Counted from the stretch's first letter, positions 1 to 11,722 are shown. The stretch: DNA of 64,000 nt from Photobacterium chitinilyticum (GCF_004104355.1 NZ_RJLM01000004.1:372001-436000), one strand, 5' to 3'. Translations and numbers: made by a program. The notes: generated from the sequence alone by a model not told the origin.

Positions 1-1
1 T

Positions 2-628
2 CATATTGCCAGCGAAGATATGGATAACCATGCCCTGCTGATTGAATGCGAGCAGGTACTGGTTATGTTTTACAAACGTTATAACGCCGAGCTGGTACGG
101 GCACCTGAAGGGTTCTTCTACCTGCGTCCGCGTTCGACGTCTCTGATTGGCCGTTCTGTACTGTCAGAAATCGATATGCTGGTCGGCAAGGTACTGTGTT
201 TCCTTTACCTGAGCCCGGAGCGATTGGCCCATGAGGGGATCTTCACCAACCAGGAGCTATTTGAAGAGCTGCTGGCACTGGCGGACGAAGCGAAGCTGAT
301 GAAGCTGGTCACCAACCGAGCTTCAGGATCCGATCTCGACAGGGAAAAACTGTTCGACAAAGTCAAAACATCGCTGCGTCGCCTGCGCCGTATCGGGATG
401 ATCATTCCCATTGGCGAAAACGGTAAATTCCGCATTAGCGAGGCTGTATTCCGCTTTGGGGCCGATGTCAGAACTGGTGATGATGTGCGCGAAGCGCAGC
501 TTCGTCTGATCCGTGACGGTGAGGCGGTCGTTGTTCATCAGCAGGAACCGAGTCAGTCGAGCCTGTTGGATAACGAGCAAGAAAAAGAACCAGAAGCTGG
601 GCATGACGGACAGGAGGGTGAAGCCTGA
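2..628 (+). CDS. mukE: MukE, condensin accessory subunit (5' end outside window)
   Basis: The reading frame is open from base 2, so the start lies upstream of the window. The first internal ATG, at 20, falls where MukE is already conserved (DNHALLIE) and is not a credible start. The protein carries the MukE core [16 protein letters not shown], the stretch [13 protein letters not shown], and [13 protein letters not shown] near the end, with an acidic glutamate-rich tail as in E. coli MukE. MukE is the winged-helix KITE-type subunit that bridges the kleisin MukF and the SMC-like MukB in the MukBEF complex, which organises and segregates the chromosome. The stop codon overlaps the mukB start (TGATG, 626-630), indicating translational coupling. 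mukF should lie just upstream. Confidence 0.97.
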   Translation, partial: HIASEDMDNHALLIECEQVLVMFYKRYNAELVRAPEGFFYLRPRSTSLIGRSVLSEIDMLVGKVLCFLYLSPERLAHEGIFTNQELFEELLALADEAKLMKLVTNRASGSDLDREKLFDKVKTSLRRLRRIGMIIPIGENGKFRISEAVFRFGADVRTGDDVREAQLRLIRDGEAVVVHQQEPSQSSLLDNEQEKEPEAGHDGQEGEA

Positions 629-3600
629 TGGAACGCGGTAAGTATCAATCGCTGACAATGGTCAACTGGAACGGCTTCTTTGCCCGTACGTTTGACATTG
701 ATAATTTGGTTACCACTTTGTCGGGTGGTAACGGTGCCGGTAAGTCGACCACCATGGCGGCTTTCATCACCACGTTGATCCCTGATCAAAGCTTGCTGCA
801 CTTTCGAAATACGACGGAAGCCGGTAGTTCGAATGCTTCGCGCGACAAGGGCCTGCACGGTAAGTTGAAGCCGGGCGCCTGTTATGCCGCTTTGGATGTC
901 GTTAACTCTAAGAAGCAACGTATTGTCTTTGCAGTAAAACTTCAGCAAGTTGCTGGCCGTGACAAGAAAGTGGACATCAAGCCATTTATTATCCAGGGCC
1001 TGCCATCGGACGTTAAGCCGACGGAACTACTGGTTGAAACGCTGTCTGATAATCAGGCTCGCGTTCGCCAGATCAATGAAGTCAAAGAAATTGCTTCCGG
1101 GTATGAAGGGGTACACTTCAAAGCATTTAACTCGGTGACGGATTACCACGCTCAGATGTTTGAGTTTGGTGTTTTGCCGAAAAAATTACGTAATAGCAGC
1201 GATCGCTCTAAGTTTTACCGCTTGATTGAAGCCTCTTTATACGGGGGGATTTCCAGTGCGATTACCCGCTCGCTGCGTGACTACCTATTGCCGCACAATA
1301 CCGGGGTAAAGAAGGCATTCCAGGACATGGAAGCCGCCCTGCGTGAAAACCGGATGACGCTGGAAGCCATCAAGCTGACCCAGAACGACCGTGACTTGTT
1401 CAAGCATTTGATCACAGAGGCAACGAATTACGTAGCCGCGGACTATATGCGCCATGCCAACGAGCGCCGTAAAAAGCTGGAAAAAACATTAAGTCTGCGT
1501 GGCGAGCTGTTGGGATCACGTAAAATCTTGGGCGATCAACAAAAGTCCATGATTAACATGACCGGTGAACTCGATGAACTGACCGAGCGTGAAGGTGCGC
1601 TTGAACAAGATCATCAGGCTGCGTCCGATCACCTGCAACTGGTTCAGACGGCAGTACGTCAGCAAGAGAAGATTGAACGGTATCGTGAAGATCTTGAGGA
1701 GCTGACCGAACGTCTCGAAGAACAGGTGATGGTGGTTGAAGAAGCCGCCGAGCAGCTGGCAATGGTAGAAGAGCAGGCGCTGCTTACCGAAGAGGAAGTA
1801 GATAGTCTGAAAACACAGTTGGCAGACTACCAACAGGCGCTGGATATGCAGCAGACCCGTGCCCTGCAATATCAGCAGGCGGTACAGGCGCTGGAAAAAG
1901 CCCGCGAGTTGTCTGGTGATCACCAGTTACTAGCCGATCAGGCGGTGCCGTACCTTTCCCAGCTCAAGCAGGAGCAGGAAGTGCAGACCACTGCGCTGCT
2001 AGCGCTGAAGCATAAATTGGATATGTCCTCGGCAGCAGCCCAGCAGTTCGATAAAGGTTTGCAGATTGTAACGACCATTGCCGGTGCTATAGACCGTACT
2101 CATGCCGGTGGCAAGGCTCGTGAGCTGATTGCGCATACCCGCCAGTTACGTGCTATTGCCGATAGAGGCGATCAGCTTAAGGCACAGTATCGCGATCTGG
2201 AGCGTAGTGTACGAAACCAACGTCAGGCCACCGAGCTGGCAGAAACGTATACTAAGCGCTTTGCTGTGGCTATCGACAGTGAATTAGCGATGGCTGAAGA
2301 GCAGGCACGCCATGAAGCGACGCTGGAAAGCCTAGAGCACCAACAGGATATGTTGGTTGAGCAACGTGGTGAGCTACGTCGTCAGGAGCAACAGCTATCA
2401 TCACAGGTTGTTTCACTAGAAGCGTCTGCGCCAGCATGGATTGCCGCCTCCGAAGTACTGGATAAACTGTCAGAGCAGTCCGATCGCGAGCTGTTTGACA
2501 GCCAGGCGGTAATGGATGCTATGCAGCTGACGCTTGATAAAGAGCGTGAGGTCTCTGCAACACGAGATCAGCTTGCAACTCGCAAAAAGCAGCTGGATCT
2601 GGATATCGAGCGTCTGGCGCAGCCGGGCGGTAGCGATGATTCCCGATTGCGAGCACTGGCCGATACACTCGGCGGTAGCCTGCTGTCGGAGATCTATGAT
2701 GATATCACCCTAGCCGATGCTCCATATTTCAGTGCGATGTACGGTCCTTCTCGCCACGCGATTGTGGTTCCGGATCTGAAAGGCATCAAAGACAAGCTGG
2801 TGGCGCTGGACGACTGCCCTGACGATCTTTATATAATTGAAGGTGATGCGGACTCGTTCGATGACAGCGGCTTCGATGTCGATGAACTGGAAGATGCCGT
2901 TTGCGTTCACCTTAATGACCGTCAGCTGCGTTACTCGCGTTTCCCGAAAGTACCGCTGTTTGGCCGAGCAGCCCGTGAGCAGCGTCTCGAGCAATTGCGT
3001 GAGGAACGTGAGCAAGTTGTTGAGGATCACGCCAAGGCCGCGTTTGATTCGCAGAAGCTGCAGCGTTTATATCAGAGCTTCAATAGCTTTGTTGCAACAC
3101 ATATGGCGGTTGCCTTCAACGCCGATCCTGAAGCCGAGCTGAAAATTGCACGCGACAAGCGTAACCAGGTTACTCGTAGCTTGTCTGAGGCTGATGCCAA
3201 AGAACAGCAGCAGCGCAGCCAATTGACAGCGGCGCGTGAAGGGTTGGCATTACTGGGTAAGCTTAATCCGGTCGTGAATTTGCTGGAAGACGATACGCTT
3301 CTTGCGCGTTTTGAAGAGGTTGAACAACAGCTGTCCCAGCTTGATGACGCACGTAACTACCTTGACCGCCACGGCAAGGCTGTAGTTGAACTTGAAGGGC
3401 TGGTTTCTGCACTGGATGCGGATCCTGAGCAGTTTGATGCCCTGCAGGTACAATATGAGCAGGCTGACAACACGCTACAGTCACTGAAAACCAAAATCTT
3501 TGCGATTGCGGACTTGGTTGAACGTCGCCATCACTTCAGCTATGCCGATTCGGTGGAGCTGTTGAACAAGAGCTCCGAGCTCAATGAGCAGCTTAAGGCG

Positions 3601-5088
3601 AAACTGATTGCGGCAGAGCGGGAGCGGACCCGTTGCCGTGATGCACTGAAGCAGTCCCGTGCCCAAGCCAACCAGTACAACCAGTTGATGGCTTCTCTCA
3701 AGAGCTCCCATCAGGCGAAGCTGGAAACAGTGCGTGAGTTCGAGCGTGAACTGCAGGAACTCGGTGTGCGCGCCGATGTCGAAGCTGAAGAACGTGCACG
3801 TTTACGCCGTGATGAGCTGAACGAGCGCCTGCATAGTTCACGGACACGTCGCAGTCAGTTAGAGAAAGCGATCACCTCGGTAGAGCTGGAAATGAAAGGC
3901 CTGGTGAAGCGTCTGCGTAAAGTGGGTAAGGAATATCAGGAAATCCGCAAGCTGGTTGTAACGGCCAAAGCCGGTTGGTGTGCCGTGTTGCGACTGGCTC
4001 GCGAGAGCGATGTCGAACGTCGACTGCACCGCCGTGAAATGGCTTATATGTCGGGCGACGAATTACGTTCGCTATCTGATAAGTCGCTGGGAGCTCTGCG
4101 TCTGGCGGTTGCTGATAATGAAGAACTTCGAGATGCACTTCGCGCCTCGGAGGATGTATCGCGTCCTGAACGTAAGGTTCTGTTCTATATTGCCGTCTAC
4201 CAGCATCTTCGTGAGCGTATTCGTCACGATATTATTCGTACCGATGATCCGGTTGAAGCTATTGAAGAGATGGAAGTCGAGCTGGCGCGTCTTAGCGAAG
4301 AGCTGACGGCACGTGAACAGCGTCTGGCAATCAGTTCCGACTCGGTCGCGAATATCATCCGCAAGACTATCCAGCGTGAGCAGAACCGTATCCGTATGCT
4401 GAACCAAGGCCTGCAGAATATCGGCTTTGGTCAGGTGAAAGGTGTTCGTCTGAATGTCAAAGTGCGTGATACGCATGAGGCGCTACTGAGCGGTTTGGCC
4501 GAGCAGCAAGAACAGCACCAGGATCTCTTTGGCAACCATCGCCTGACGTTCTCTGAAGCGATTGCGAAATTGTTCCAGCGTTTGAACCCGCATATCGAAA
4601 TGGGTCAGCGTTCGCCGCAGATCATGGGGGAAGAGCTGCTTGATTATCGTAACTACCTTGAACTCAGCATCGAAGTTAACCGTGGTACAGATGGTTGGTT
4701 GCAGGCAGAATCTGGGGCGTTATCGACGGGTGAGGCCATTGGTACGGGTCAGGCTATCTTACTGATGGTTGTACAGAGCTGGGAAGAAGAATCACGCCGT
4801 CTGCGGGGTAAAGATATCATCCCGTGCCGTCTGTTGTTCCTTGATGAGGCTGCACGACTGGATGCGAAATCTATCGCAACGCTGTTCGAGTTGTGTGAGC
4901 GTTTGGACATGCAGCTTCTGATTGCTGCACCGGAGAACATTAGCCCTGAAAAAGGCACAACCTATAAATTGGTTCGTAAGATTTTCAAAGATCGCGAACA
5001 TGTTCATGTGGTTGGTTTGCGTGGCTTCGGTCAGGAGCAAAAATCACCGGGCAATATTCAGGAAATGCTTGAGCTTGACCTTGCGTAA
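628..5088 (+). CDS. mukB: MukB, SMC-like chromosome partition ATPase
   Basis: The protein is 1486 aa, matching the length of E. coli MukB. The N-terminal head has the Walker A motif GGNGAGKST at residues 33-41. The C-terminal head has the signature [10 protein letters not shown] near residue 1364 and the Walker B stretch [11 protein letters not shown] near residue 1402. Between them lie two long Glu/Gln/Arg/Leu-rich coiled-coil arms separated by a globular hinge at roughly residues 650-770. MukB is the ATP-driven SMC-like subunit that dimerises at the hinge and loads with MukE and MukF to compact DNA; it also contacts topoisomerase IV in E. coli. It overlaps mukE by one base and is followed by a strong terminator, so it ends the operon. 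Confidence 0.98.
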   Translation: MERGKYQSLTMVNWNGFFARTFDIDNLVTTLSGGNGAGKSTTMAAFITTLIPDQSLLHFRNTTEAGSSNASRDKGLHGKLKPGACYAALDVVNSKKQRIVFAVKLQQVAGRDKKVDIKPFIIQGLPSDVKPTELLVETLSDNQARVRQINEVKEIASGYEGVHFKAFNSVTDYHAQMFEFGVLPKKLRNSSDRSKFYRLIEASLYGGISSAITRSLRDYLLPHNTGVKKAFQDMEAALRENRMTLEAIKLTQNDRDLFKHLITEATNYVAADYMRHANERRKKLEKTLSLRGELLGSRKILGDQQKSMINMTGELDELTEREGALEQDHQAASDHLQLVQTAVRQQEKIERYREDLEELTERLEEQVMVVEEAAEQLAMVEEQALLTEEEVDSLKTQLADYQQALDMQQTRALQYQQAVQALEKARELSGDHQLLADQAVPYLSQLKQEQEVQTTALLALKHKLDMSSAAAQQFDKGLQIVTTIAGAIDRTHAGGKARELIAHTRQLRAIADRGDQLKAQYRDLERSVRNQRQATELAETYTKRFAVAIDSELAMAEEQARHEATLESLEHQQDMLVEQRGELRRQEQQLSSQVVSLEASAPAWIAASEVLDKLSEQSDRELFDSQAVMDAMQLTLDKEREVSATRDQLATRKKQLDLDIERLAQPGGSDDSRLRALADTLGGSLLSEIYDDITLADAPYFSAMYGPSRHAIVVPDLKGIKDKLVALDDCPDDLYIIEGDADSFDDSGFDVDELEDAVCVHLNDRQLRYSRFPKVPLFGRAAREQRLEQLREEREQVVEDHAKAAFDSQKLQRLYQSFNSFVATHMAVAFNADPEAELKIARDKRNQVTRSLSEADAKEQQQRSQLTAAREGLALLGKLNPVVNLLEDDTLLARFEEVEQQLSQLDDARNYLDRHGKAVVELEGLVSALDADPEQFDALQVQYEQADNTLQSLKTKIFAIADLVERRHHFSYADSVELLNKSSELNEQLKAKLIAAERERTRCRDALKQSRAQANQYNQLMASLKSSHQAKLETVREFERELQELGVRADVEAEERARLRRDELNERLHSSRTRRSQLEKAITSVELEMKGLVKRLRKVGKEYQEIRKLVVTAKAGWCAVLRLARESDVERRLHRREMAYMSGDELRSLSDKSLGALRLAVADNEELRDALRASEDVSRPERKVLFYIAVYQHLRERIRHDIIRTDDPVEAIEEMEVELARLSEELTAREQRLAISSDSVANIIRKTIQREQNRIRMLNQGLQNIGFGQVKGVRLNVKVRDTHEALLSGLAEQQEQHQDLFGNHRLTFSEAIAKLFQRLNPHIEMGQRSPQIMGEELLDYRNYLELSIEVNRGTDGWLQAESGALSTGEAIGTGQAILLMVVQSWEEESRRLRGKDIIPCRLLFLDEAARLDAKSIATLFELCERLDMQLLIAAPENISPEKGTTYKLVRKIFKDREHVHVVGLRGFGQEQKSPGNIQEMLELDLA

Positions 5089-5120
5089 AGTGCGCTGGCA
5101 CACAGACTAAGTTGAGAGAA

Positions 5121-5147
5121 AAGGCCGGAGAAATCCGGCCTTTTTTT
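5121..5147 (+). terminator. Rho-independent terminator after mukB
   Basis: A 9-bp perfect stem (AAGGCCGGA / TCCGGCCTT) with a 4-base GAAA loop runs straight into seven T residues, about 30 bases after the mukB stop. Confidence 0.93.
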
Positions 5148-5384
5148 ATGCCGGTTATCCTTACCGTACCGCGCGTGGAGAGGTTCATTATTGACCCTAT
5201 GTCTTGTTACTAAGAACCTCATCTCATTACTTAATTACGTTATCGATAAATTATTTGTGGTGCCATTAACCTCTAAAATTTTAACTGTTGGATTCGGCCA
5301 TCCAGAATAACAAGCCAAACTGAGCGGCGGCCCGCGAATCCGTTTGGTCACGGCCAATTTATATATTGTCGTAGGGGTGAAGAC

Positions 5385-6398
5385 ATGAAAAATATAATAT
5401 TAACGATGCTCACCACGTTAGTGGTGGCTGGGTGCGGCGGTTCATCGGGGGACGACTCTGGTTCGGCAAATGCGATACCGGGTTCAGGTTCCGGAGACGT
5501 GCCGGTCTCAGTGGATATTTCAAAACCGCCAACAGAGGTGCCAGAAATACCTGATGATGGTGATCAGTTGCAGGCTTGTGTTGCAATTCAAACTGTGACG
5601 CTAACTAACCTTGCAGGAGAGATTGTCGAGTGGACCACGAGGAGTATGAATGGCGAGGCCAAAAGTTCTGAGCAATGTATTCCCGAGGGGGCGGAGATCC
5701 CAGTTTATGATGACGGAACACCCAAATTTATTGTGGTCGATCTGCATGATGTAACCGGTGTCGATCTTGTCGGCTTGATTTCAGAACAACTTGTACCGGT
5801 CGGCGAGTATGTCAGCATGGCGTTATCTCTAGCCAAGGGTGATTATGATTTTCCGATTGATATGCCAATTCAAGTCCCGTATTCCTATGTCGGTAGTTGG
5901 ATCGACAATAAGGTCATCGATGATGATCTCACGTTTGAAGGCTTGAACATCAATATTGATGCGCCTGAATCTTTTGTGATGACATTTGATTTTAGGAGTA
6001 TGTTTGAGCTGGTTGAGAACGCCTACAAGTTTAAGCAAGAAGCATTTAACTTACTCAGCGAAACCTTGTCAGGTAGCATTTTTGGTGATATTGACACATC
6101 GTCATGCCCTTCTGTAGACAATGCCTATGTTTATCTCTACGAATCCAATGATGAGCAGGAGAAATACGGCGATTTGGGATCTGATGAATACACGCCGACG
6201 ATGACGGCCAAGGTCACGAAAGACAACAGCTACTCGATGCCCTATGTCCCGGCGGGAGATTATGACGTCGTGCTAGTGTGCGATGGTCTGCTTGATCTGC
6301 CTGATCAAATTGATCTGGATATAGACCTAGACGGGGATGCACCTAAGCATACAAATCAAAAGCTTGATAGTGGCGAGGACAAGTTCCTGCCGTTGTAA
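5385..6398 (+). CDS. Lipoprotein with DUF4382-like domain
   Basis: The 337-aa protein begins with a lipoprotein signal: positive n-region, hydrophobic stretch, and lipobox VAGC with the acylated Cys at residue 17, then a Gly/Ser/Asp-rich linker. Residues about 45-235 follow the layout I associate with DUF4382: a first strand ending in an Asp-rich turn, VDLVGLISEQLVPVGEY, then SFVMTFDFRSMFELV and GSIFGDID. Residues about 240-320 (YVYLYES ... YSMPYVPAGDYDVVLVCD) look like a small carboxypeptidase-regulatory-type beta sandwich. The protein is very acidic. The ATG is preceded by AGGGGTG. It stands alone, with terminators on both sides. The lipoprotein call is firm; the domain name comes from sequence memory and is moderate. 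Its function is unknown. Confidence 0.72.
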   Translation: MKNIILTMLTTLVVAGCGGSSGDDSGSANAIPGSGSGDVPVSVDISKPPTEVPEIPDDGDQLQACVAIQTVTLTNLAGEIVEWTTRSMNGEAKSSEQCIPEGAEIPVYDDGTPKFIVVDLHDVTGVDLVGLISEQLVPVGEYVSMALSLAKGDYDFPIDMPIQVPYSYVGSWIDNKVIDDDLTFEGLNINIDAPESFVMTFDFRSMFELVENAYKFKQEAFNLLSETLSGSIFGDIDTSSCPSVDNAYVYLYESNDEQEKYGDLGSDEYTPTMTAKVTKDNSYSMPYVPAGDYDVVLVCDGLLDLPDQIDLDIDLDGDAPKHTNQKLDSGEDKFLPL

Positions 6399-6725
6399 AA
6401 GAGGTTATCGAACAGTAGAAGCCAGATGCCGTCAGCGGAGACTGACGGCTTTGGTTTACTCTTTCTAGCAGCATAATCTTTGTGGATTCAGCTGTTGTTA
6501 AGCATATATCCGTAGTTTATATGGTGGAAGAATACGATCTATCTCTCATAATCAACAATACACGATCAGCTATATTCCGAATCTAACTCTCTGAGCTCAC
6601 ATCGAATAATCTCAATTGTCAGCAATTGCAGCCATTACTGTCTAACTTTTGTCGGTTGTTTTTCAACCACCACTTCGATAAATTTCATTTCAACACCACA
6701 AAGCCAGATAGAAAGAGACCTTAAT
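6399..6725. other. Intergenic region, 327 bp
   Basis: The region contains the terminator of the preceding lipoprotein gene at 6428-6458 and then AT-rich sequence that presumably holds the promoter of the Sel1 gene. I see no open frame with a credible ribosome site. Confidence 0.6.
6428..6458 (+). terminator. Terminator-like hairpin after the lipoprotein gene
   Basis: GCCGTCAG / CTGACGGC is an 8-bp perfect stem with a 6-base loop, followed by the interrupted T-rich tract TTTGGTTT, 30 bases after the stop codon. Confidence 0.75.
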
Positions 6726-7511
6726 ATGCCTGCAGTAATGACCCTTAAAAAAGTTGTTTTCGGCGCCATGCTTGGCCTTGCTGTAGTCGGCTACGGAACA
6801 GCCCAGGCTTCTGTAACGACATCTCCTGAGAATCACCTGTTATCAACCTTGAATTATGTTGAGCTTGAAGCCGAACAGGGCGATAAAAATATGCAGCTTT
6901 TCCTAGGGCGAGCTTACCTAGAAGGTTCGAACGGATTGAAAGCTGATCCGATGAAAGGCATGTACTGGTTAGAAAAAGCTGCTGTCGATATGCCGGAAGT
7001 AAAAACGATGATTGGTGACTTGTTTAAAGCCGGTCAGGTATTGCCGAAAGACAATCTTCGTGCCATTCGCTGGTACATGGAAGCGGCTAAAGAAGGTGAT
7101 GTACCAGCAATGATAGAGCTAGGTGCCTATTATGCTTCAGGTGCAACTGGAAAAGTTGATTGCGGCAATGCCATCAAATGGTTTAACGAAGCGTCTAATG
7201 GTGGCTCATTAGAATCAAAGCGTAACTTGGTATGGCTATATGCGACTTGTGCTGACGAGCGTATGCGTGATGGTGAGCGAGCGTTAAAGTTAGCCAAGCA
7301 AGTATTGAGACGCACCGGAACAGGTGATGCTGGCGATTATGACAACTTGGCTGCTGCTTACGCTGCATGCGGTGAGTTTCGCCAGGCTATCGAGGCACAG
7401 GAAGTTGCCATTGATAAGTTAGAAGAAACCAAGGGCCAGCGATTTGCTAAATTTGAAAATCGCCTGAAGCTTTATCAACAGCATCAGACTATCTATATGG
7501 CTTCGCTATAA
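6726..7511 (+). CDS. Exported Sel1-repeat (tetratricopeptide-like) protein
   Basis: The 261-aa protein has a Sec signal peptide ending at about AQA-S (residues 27-28). It then has three to four Sel1-like repeats at about residues 50-185, with the typical pattern of Gly, Ala-rich helix and AxxWYxxAA (for example GMYWLEKAA, AIRWYMEAAKEGDV, AIKWFNEASNGGS). A final TPR-like helix pair follows (DNLAAAYAACGEFRQAIEAQ). Sel1 proteins act as scaffolds in envelope or signalling complexes; the partner is not visible here. A purine-rich AGAAAGAGA lies upstream of the ATG. ATG at residue 5 is a possible alternative start. It is a monocistronic gene with its own terminator. Confidence 0.85.
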   Translation: MPAVMTLKKVVFGAMLGLAVVGYGTAQASVTTSPENHLLSTLNYVELEAEQGDKNMQLFLGRAYLEGSNGLKADPMKGMYWLEKAAVDMPEVKTMIGDLFKAGQVLPKDNLRAIRWYMEAAKEGDVPAMIELGAYYASGATGKVDCGNAIKWFNEASNGGSLESKRNLVWLYATCADERMRDGERALKLAKQVLRRTGTGDAGDYDNLAAAYAACGEFRQAIEAQEVAIDKLEETKGQRFAKFENRLKLYQQHQTIYMASL

Positions 7512-7530
7512 TACAGACAAAATAAGAAAG

Positions 7531-7557
7531 GCCTACTTCTTTGAAGTAGGCTTTTTT
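7531..7557 (+). terminator. Rho-independent terminator after the Sel1 gene
   Basis: GCCTACTTC / GAAGTAGGC forms a 9-bp perfect stem with a 3-base loop followed by six T residues, 20 bases after the stop. Confidence 0.93.
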
Positions 7558-7696
7558 GATTGTACGAATATCAGCATTTCTTTTGATTATCCCTCCACTT
7601 TTACACCTATCTGCTGTTCTATTTACTATTCTTTTTCTGTCGATACGACATTGCGTTTAACCTAAAAACAGGTGGAAATGACATTGCACTTGTCCT

Positions 7697-7711
7697 AATT
7701 GCAATGCAATT
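7697..7711. promoter_or_regulatory. 15-bp palindrome upstream of torECA
   Basis: AATTGCA-A-TGCAATT is a perfect inverted repeat, centred 93 bases before the torE ATG in the torECA control region. It is shaped like a dimeric regulator site. It does not resemble the TorR decamer direct repeats known from E. coli. The assignment as an operator is inference. Confidence 0.4.
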
Positions 7712-7796
7712 GACATCCTTAACTATACTTTGTGGTGCACTACCTCTTTGGCTGTAGGCGAGAGGGGATAACCATAATAACAATAGGATGTTAGCA

Positions 7797-7970
7797 ATGA
7801 ATAACTCTGAAGTTGTTGATAAAAAAGACAGAGCCAAGTATGAGTGGCAGTCATTTTTATTTATTGTCATCTTTCTCTTTCCTATCCTTTCCGTTGTGAT
7901 TGTCGGGGGCTATGGCTTCCTCGTATGGGCAATGCAGACGCTTTTCATCGGTCCTCCCGGTCACGGTTGA
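7797..7970 (+). CDS. torE: TorE, small NapE/TorE-family membrane protein
   Basis: The 57-aa protein has a charged N-terminus, the family-typical EWQSFLFIVIFLFPILS and one transmembrane helix running into VVGGYGFLVWAMQ-type sequence, and ends GPPGHG. I chose the ATG at 7797 because TAGGA at 7784-7788 gives an 8-base spacing; an ATG at 7788 overlaps that ribosome site. TorE/NapE proteins accompany periplasmic molybdoenzyme operons (tor in Shewanella and Vibrio, nap elsewhere). Their exact role is not settled; they are thought to assist the membrane cytochrome. It is the first gene of torECA. Confidence 0.88.
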   Translation: MNNSEVVDKKDRAKYEWQSFLFIVIFLFPILSVVIVGGYGFLVWAMQTLFIGPPGHG

Positions 7971-8009
7971 TAAGCCTATAAAAGTGAAGTTAACGGAAAG
8001 GTGATAGTT

Positions 8010-9194
8010 ATGATTAACTTGATAAACAAACTGTGGGCGACGTTCTGGCGCCCAGCCGTTCATATTAGTTTAGGTGTGCTGACCCTCGGTGGGTTTATTG
8101 CCGGGATCATATTTTGGGGGGGATTCAATACCGCCCTTGAGTTTACCAATACCGAAAAGTTCTGCATCGGTTGTCATGAAATGCGCGACAACGTCTATGA
8201 AGAATTGCAGACAACGGTTCACTGGTCGAATCATTCCGGTGTTCGGGCAACCTGTCCAGACTGCCATGTTCCCCATAACTGGACTGATAAAATTGCCAGA
8301 AAAATGCAGGCCAGCAAGGAAGTGTTTGGTGCAATATTCGGGACCATTAATACCCGCGAGAAATTTCTAGATAAACGATTGGAGCTTGCTAGCCATGAAT
8401 GGAAGCGTTTTGCTGCCAATGGTTCGCTTGAGTGTAAAAATTGCCATGACTACGACAGTATGAATTGGGACATAATGTCTGACTTGGCGAAGACGCAGAT
8501 GAAGCAGGCTGCCGAGCGAGATCAAAGCTGTATTGATTGCCACAAGGGAATCGCTCACCAGTTGCCAGGAGATATGGATTCCTCTGGTGGCATGGTGTCT
8601 GAACTTGTCCAGAAGGCGAATAATACGAGTTACTCGGCAGGGGGGAATTATTTCAGCGTTCGTTACTTGCCTATGTATGAGGATGAGGCACTGACCATTG
8701 ACGGCGGTCAATTGAATCCGGCTTCAGAGGTGAAGGTGGTTCAGGTTAAAGATAAAGTGATTCAGATTGAAATTGCAGGTTGGCGGAAAACCAAAGGGTT
8801 TGGTCGGGTGATCAACGAAGACTTTGGCATGAATATTCCGACAGCAGCCTTGAGCAAAGAGGTCGCGCTTAATGATGCGATGGTTGAAAAGTTTGAGGAA
8901 AAAGAGGATGACTTAACCGGTTTGGGCTGGCAGCGAGTGACGGTAAAACTGTGGATGCCTAAAGAGTCGCTGCTGGAGGATGTCGAAGAAATTTGGGCAG
9001 TAGCCGGTCCGGCATACAAAACAAATTGTAGTGTCTGCCATACCCAACCCGCAGAGAACCATTTTGACTCTAATACCTGGCCGGGCATGTTTAACGGGAT
9101 GTCGGCATTCGTGAACCTCGATAGTGATAGTGAAGCCCTGGTACTGAAATATTTACAAAAACATTCATCAGACTTTTCTGATGGCGGTCATTAA
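8010..9194 (+). CDS. torC: TorC, membrane-anchored pentahaem c-type cytochrome
   Basis: The 394-aa protein has an N-terminal anchor helix (about residues 17-40) and five CXXCH haem sites: CIGCH, CPDCH, CKNCH and CIDCH in the NapC/NirT-type domain, and CSVCH in the C-terminal TorC-specific domain. It takes electrons from menaquinol and passes them to periplasmic TorA. The GTG at 8001 lies inside the apparent ribosome site (AAAGGTG), so ATG 8010 is the better start. Its position between torE and torA fits the torECA operon of Shewanella and Vibrio. Confidence 0.95.
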   Translation: MINLINKLWATFWRPAVHISLGVLTLGGFIAGIIFWGGFNTALEFTNTEKFCIGCHEMRDNVYEELQTTVHWSNHSGVRATCPDCHVPHNWTDKIARKMQASKEVFGAIFGTINTREKFLDKRLELASHEWKRFAANGSLECKNCHDYDSMNWDIMSDLAKTQMKQAAERDQSCIDCHKGIAHQLPGDMDSSGGMVSELVQKANNTSYSAGGNYFSVRYLPMYEDEALTIDGGQLNPASEVKVVQVKDKVIQIEIAGWRKTKGFGRVINEDFGMNIPTAALSKEVALNDAMVEKFEEKEDDLTGLGWQRVTVKLWMPKESLLEDVEEIWAVAGPAYKTNCSVCHTQPAENHFDSNTWPGMFNGMSAFVNLDSDSEALVLKYLQKHSSDFSDGGH

Positions 9195-9214
9195 GATGCG
9201 ATGAGGGATAAACA

Positions 9215-11695
9215 ATGTCATTAAGTCGACGTAAATTTTTAAAAGGCCTAGCGACGACCTCGGCTGCGTCTGTGATCGGTCCTGGTTTACTGATGCAAGC
9301 TGCAAAAGCGGCGACAGAACAAGCCTCGCCATATTCGACCGAGGGGAGCTGGAAGGTGTCTGGTTCTCACTGGGGGGCATTTCGGGCGAAGGTTTATAAC
9401 GGGAAAGTTGTAGAAATCAAGCCGTTGGAATATGACAAATATCCAACAGATATGATTAAGGGAATCAAGGGGATTATTTATAACCCGTCTCGGGTACGTT
9501 ATCCGGTCGTACGCCTTGATTGGCTTAGAAAACACAAATATAGCGGTGAAACCAGAGGTAACAATCGCTTCGTGCGGGTCACGTGGGATGAAGCACTAGA
9601 TTTGTTCTATAAAGAGTTAGAACGGGTACAGAAAGACTACGGCCCTTGGGCGCTTCATGCCGGTCAGACAGGGTGGCGGGCGACTGGGCAGTTTCATAGT
9701 TGTACAACACATATGCAGCGAGCCGTGGCTATGCATGGCAACTTTGTAAAAAAAGTGGGTGACTATTCAACCGGAGCGGGGCAGACCATATTACCGTATG
9801 TCCTGGGTTCGACCGAAGTGTATGCACAGGGTACGTCTTGGCCGGATATCTTGGCAAATAGTAAGACAATAGTACTTTGGGCCAATGATCCGCTTAAAAA
9901 TTCACAGGTCGGATGGCAGTGTGAAACGCATGGGGCTTATGAGTATTATGAGCAGTTGAAACAAAAAGTTGCTAAGGGTGAGATCAGGGTGATCTCGATC
10001 GATCCAGTGCGATCGAAAAGTCAGAATTACCTTAACTGTGAGCAGATTTATGTGAATCCGCAGACGGATTTGCCGTTTATGCTGGCGATTGCGCATACAT
10101 TATATAAAGAAGAATTATACGATAAAAAATTTCTTGATACTTATGCGTTGGGTTTTGACGAATTTATACCGTATGTACTGGGTAACACAGAGGATAAACA
10201 GGAAAAAACACCTGAATGGGCGGCACCGATTTGCGGCGTAGAGCCTGATAAAATCCGTGAGTTTGCCCGGCTGATGGCGGCAGATCGGACGCAGCTTATT
10301 TTTGGTTGGGCGGTACAGCGCCAGGAACATGGCGAGCAGCCGTATTGGATGGGGGCCGTGTTGGCGGCTATGTTGGGGCAGATAGGACTACCGGGTGGCG
10401 GCATTTCTTATTCGCACCATTATAGCGGGGTGGGTATTCCGTCATCGGGTGCATCAGGTCCAGGAGGCTTTCCGCGCAATGTTGATGAAGGGAAAAAGCC
10501 GAAATGGGAAAATGATGATTTTAAAGGCTACAGCAATACCATACCGGTAGCCCGTTGGGTTGATGCCATTTTAGAGCCGGGCAAGGAAATCAAATATAAC
10601 GGCTCTAACGTTAAATACCCTGATATTAAGATGATGGTGATTAGCGGTTGTAATCCTTGGAACCATCATCAGGATCGTAACCGGATGAAAACCGCTTTTC
10701 AGAAGTTACAGACGGTAGTTACGGTTGAATTTGCCTGGACTGCATCCTGTCGCTTTTCTGATATTGTCTTGCCGGCCTGTAGTCAGTTTGAACGCAATGA
10801 TATCGATTTATATGGTTCATATTCAGTTAGCGGTATTCTTGCTATGCACAAATTGGTTGACCCGCTTTATCAGTCGAAACCCGATTTTGAAATATTTACT
10901 GAGTTGTGTCGGCGGTTTGGCCGCCATAAAGAGTACACCCGTGGTAAAGACGAAATGGAGTGGGTGCGCGAGCTGTATGACGGTTGCCGAGAAGCGAATG
11001 CAGGTAAATTTGAGATGCCGGAATTCGATACATTCTGGCAAGAAGGCTTAGTGGAATTTGGACCGGGCAAGCCTTTTATTCGTCATGCTGCTTTTCGTGA
11101 AGATCCTGAAATTAATCCGTTGGGAACACCATCAGGTTTTATCGAGATCTTCAGTCGAAAAATAGATCGCTTTGGTTATAAATATTGCAAGGGGCATCCG
11201 ATGTGGTTTGAGAAGTCAGAACGTTCTCATGGCGGTCCAAAGTCGGATAAATACCCGCTTTGGTTGCAATCGTGCCACCCGGATCAACGATTGCATTCAC
11301 AGATGTGTGAATCTGAAGATTACCGGGCTACATATACAGTGAAAGGGCGAGAGCCTGTGTATATCAGTCCTCAGGATGCGCAGAAACGCGGAATAAAAGA
11401 TGGTGATCTGGTTCGTGTATTTAATGACCGTGGGCAGTTACTGACCGGGGCGGTAATATCGGATAATTATCCTCAAGGCGTTATTCGTATCCACGAAGGG
11501 GGGTGGTTTGGTCCGCTAAACGAAAAAGTTGGTGCGATTGATACCTATGGTGATCCGAATACGTTAACTCAGGACATCGGCTCCTCCGAATTAGCCCAGG
11601 CAACCAGTGCCAATACGGTGGTGGTGGATATCGAGAAATTCAAAGGTGAAGCTCCGCCAGTGACTTCTTTTGGTGGACCGATTTACGAGAGTTAA
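9215..11695 (+). CDS. torA: TorA, periplasmic trimethylamine-N-oxide reductase (Mo-bisMGD)
   Basis: The 826-aa protein begins with a twin-arginine signal (SRRKFLKG, residues 4-11), with a likely AKA cleavage site near residue 32. The family motif GDYSTGA places the molybdenum-ligating Ser at residue 185. The long molybdopterin-oxidoreductase domain and the C-terminal dinucleotide-binding domain ([21 protein letters not shown]) are both present. It reduces TMAO to trimethylamine as terminal electron acceptor, receiving electrons from TorC. It starts 20 bases after torC. The dedicated chaperone TorD and the TorSTR sensing genes are not in this window. Confidence 0.96.
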   Translation: MSLSRRKFLKGLATTSAASVIGPGLLMQAAKAATEQASPYSTEGSWKVSGSHWGAFRAKVYNGKVVEIKPLEYDKYPTDMIKGIKGIIYNPSRVRYPVVRLDWLRKHKYSGETRGNNRFVRVTWDEALDLFYKELERVQKDYGPWALHAGQTGWRATGQFHSCTTHMQRAVAMHGNFVKKVGDYSTGAGQTILPYVLGSTEVYAQGTSWPDILANSKTIVLWANDPLKNSQVGWQCETHGAYEYYEQLKQKVAKGEIRVISIDPVRSKSQNYLNCEQIYVNPQTDLPFMLAIAHTLYKEELYDKKFLDTYALGFDEFIPYVLGNTEDKQEKTPEWAAPICGVEPDKIREFARLMAADRTQLIFGWAVQRQEHGEQPYWMGAVLAAMLGQIGLPGGGISYSHHYSGVGIPSSGASGPGGFPRNVDEGKKPKWENDDFKGYSNTIPVARWVDAILEPGKEIKYNGSNVKYPDIKMMVISGCNPWNHHQDRNRMKTAFQKLQTVVTVEFAWTASCRFSDIVLPACSQFERNDIDLYGSYSVSGILAMHKLVDPLYQSKPDFEIFTELCRRFGRHKEYTRGKDEMEWVRELYDGCREANAGKFEMPEFDTFWQEGLVEFGPGKPFIRHAAFREDPEINPLGTPSGFIEIFSRKIDRFGYKYCKGHPMWFEKSERSHGGPKSDKYPLWLQSCHPDQRLHSQMCESEDYRATYTVKGREPVYISPQDAQKRGIKDGDLVRVFNDRGQLLTGAVISDNYPQGVIRIHEGGWFGPLNEKVGAIDTYGDPNTLTQDIGSSELAQATSANTVVVDIEKFKGEAPPVTSFGGPIYES

Positions 11696-11722
11696 TTTGT
11701 TGCCTTTGTCTGTAGCCGTAAC

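Noticed and set aside
7710-7729. TTGACA (7710) and TATACT (7724) as a torE promoter
   Set aside because: The boxes are separated by only 8 bases, too close for a sigma-70 promoter.
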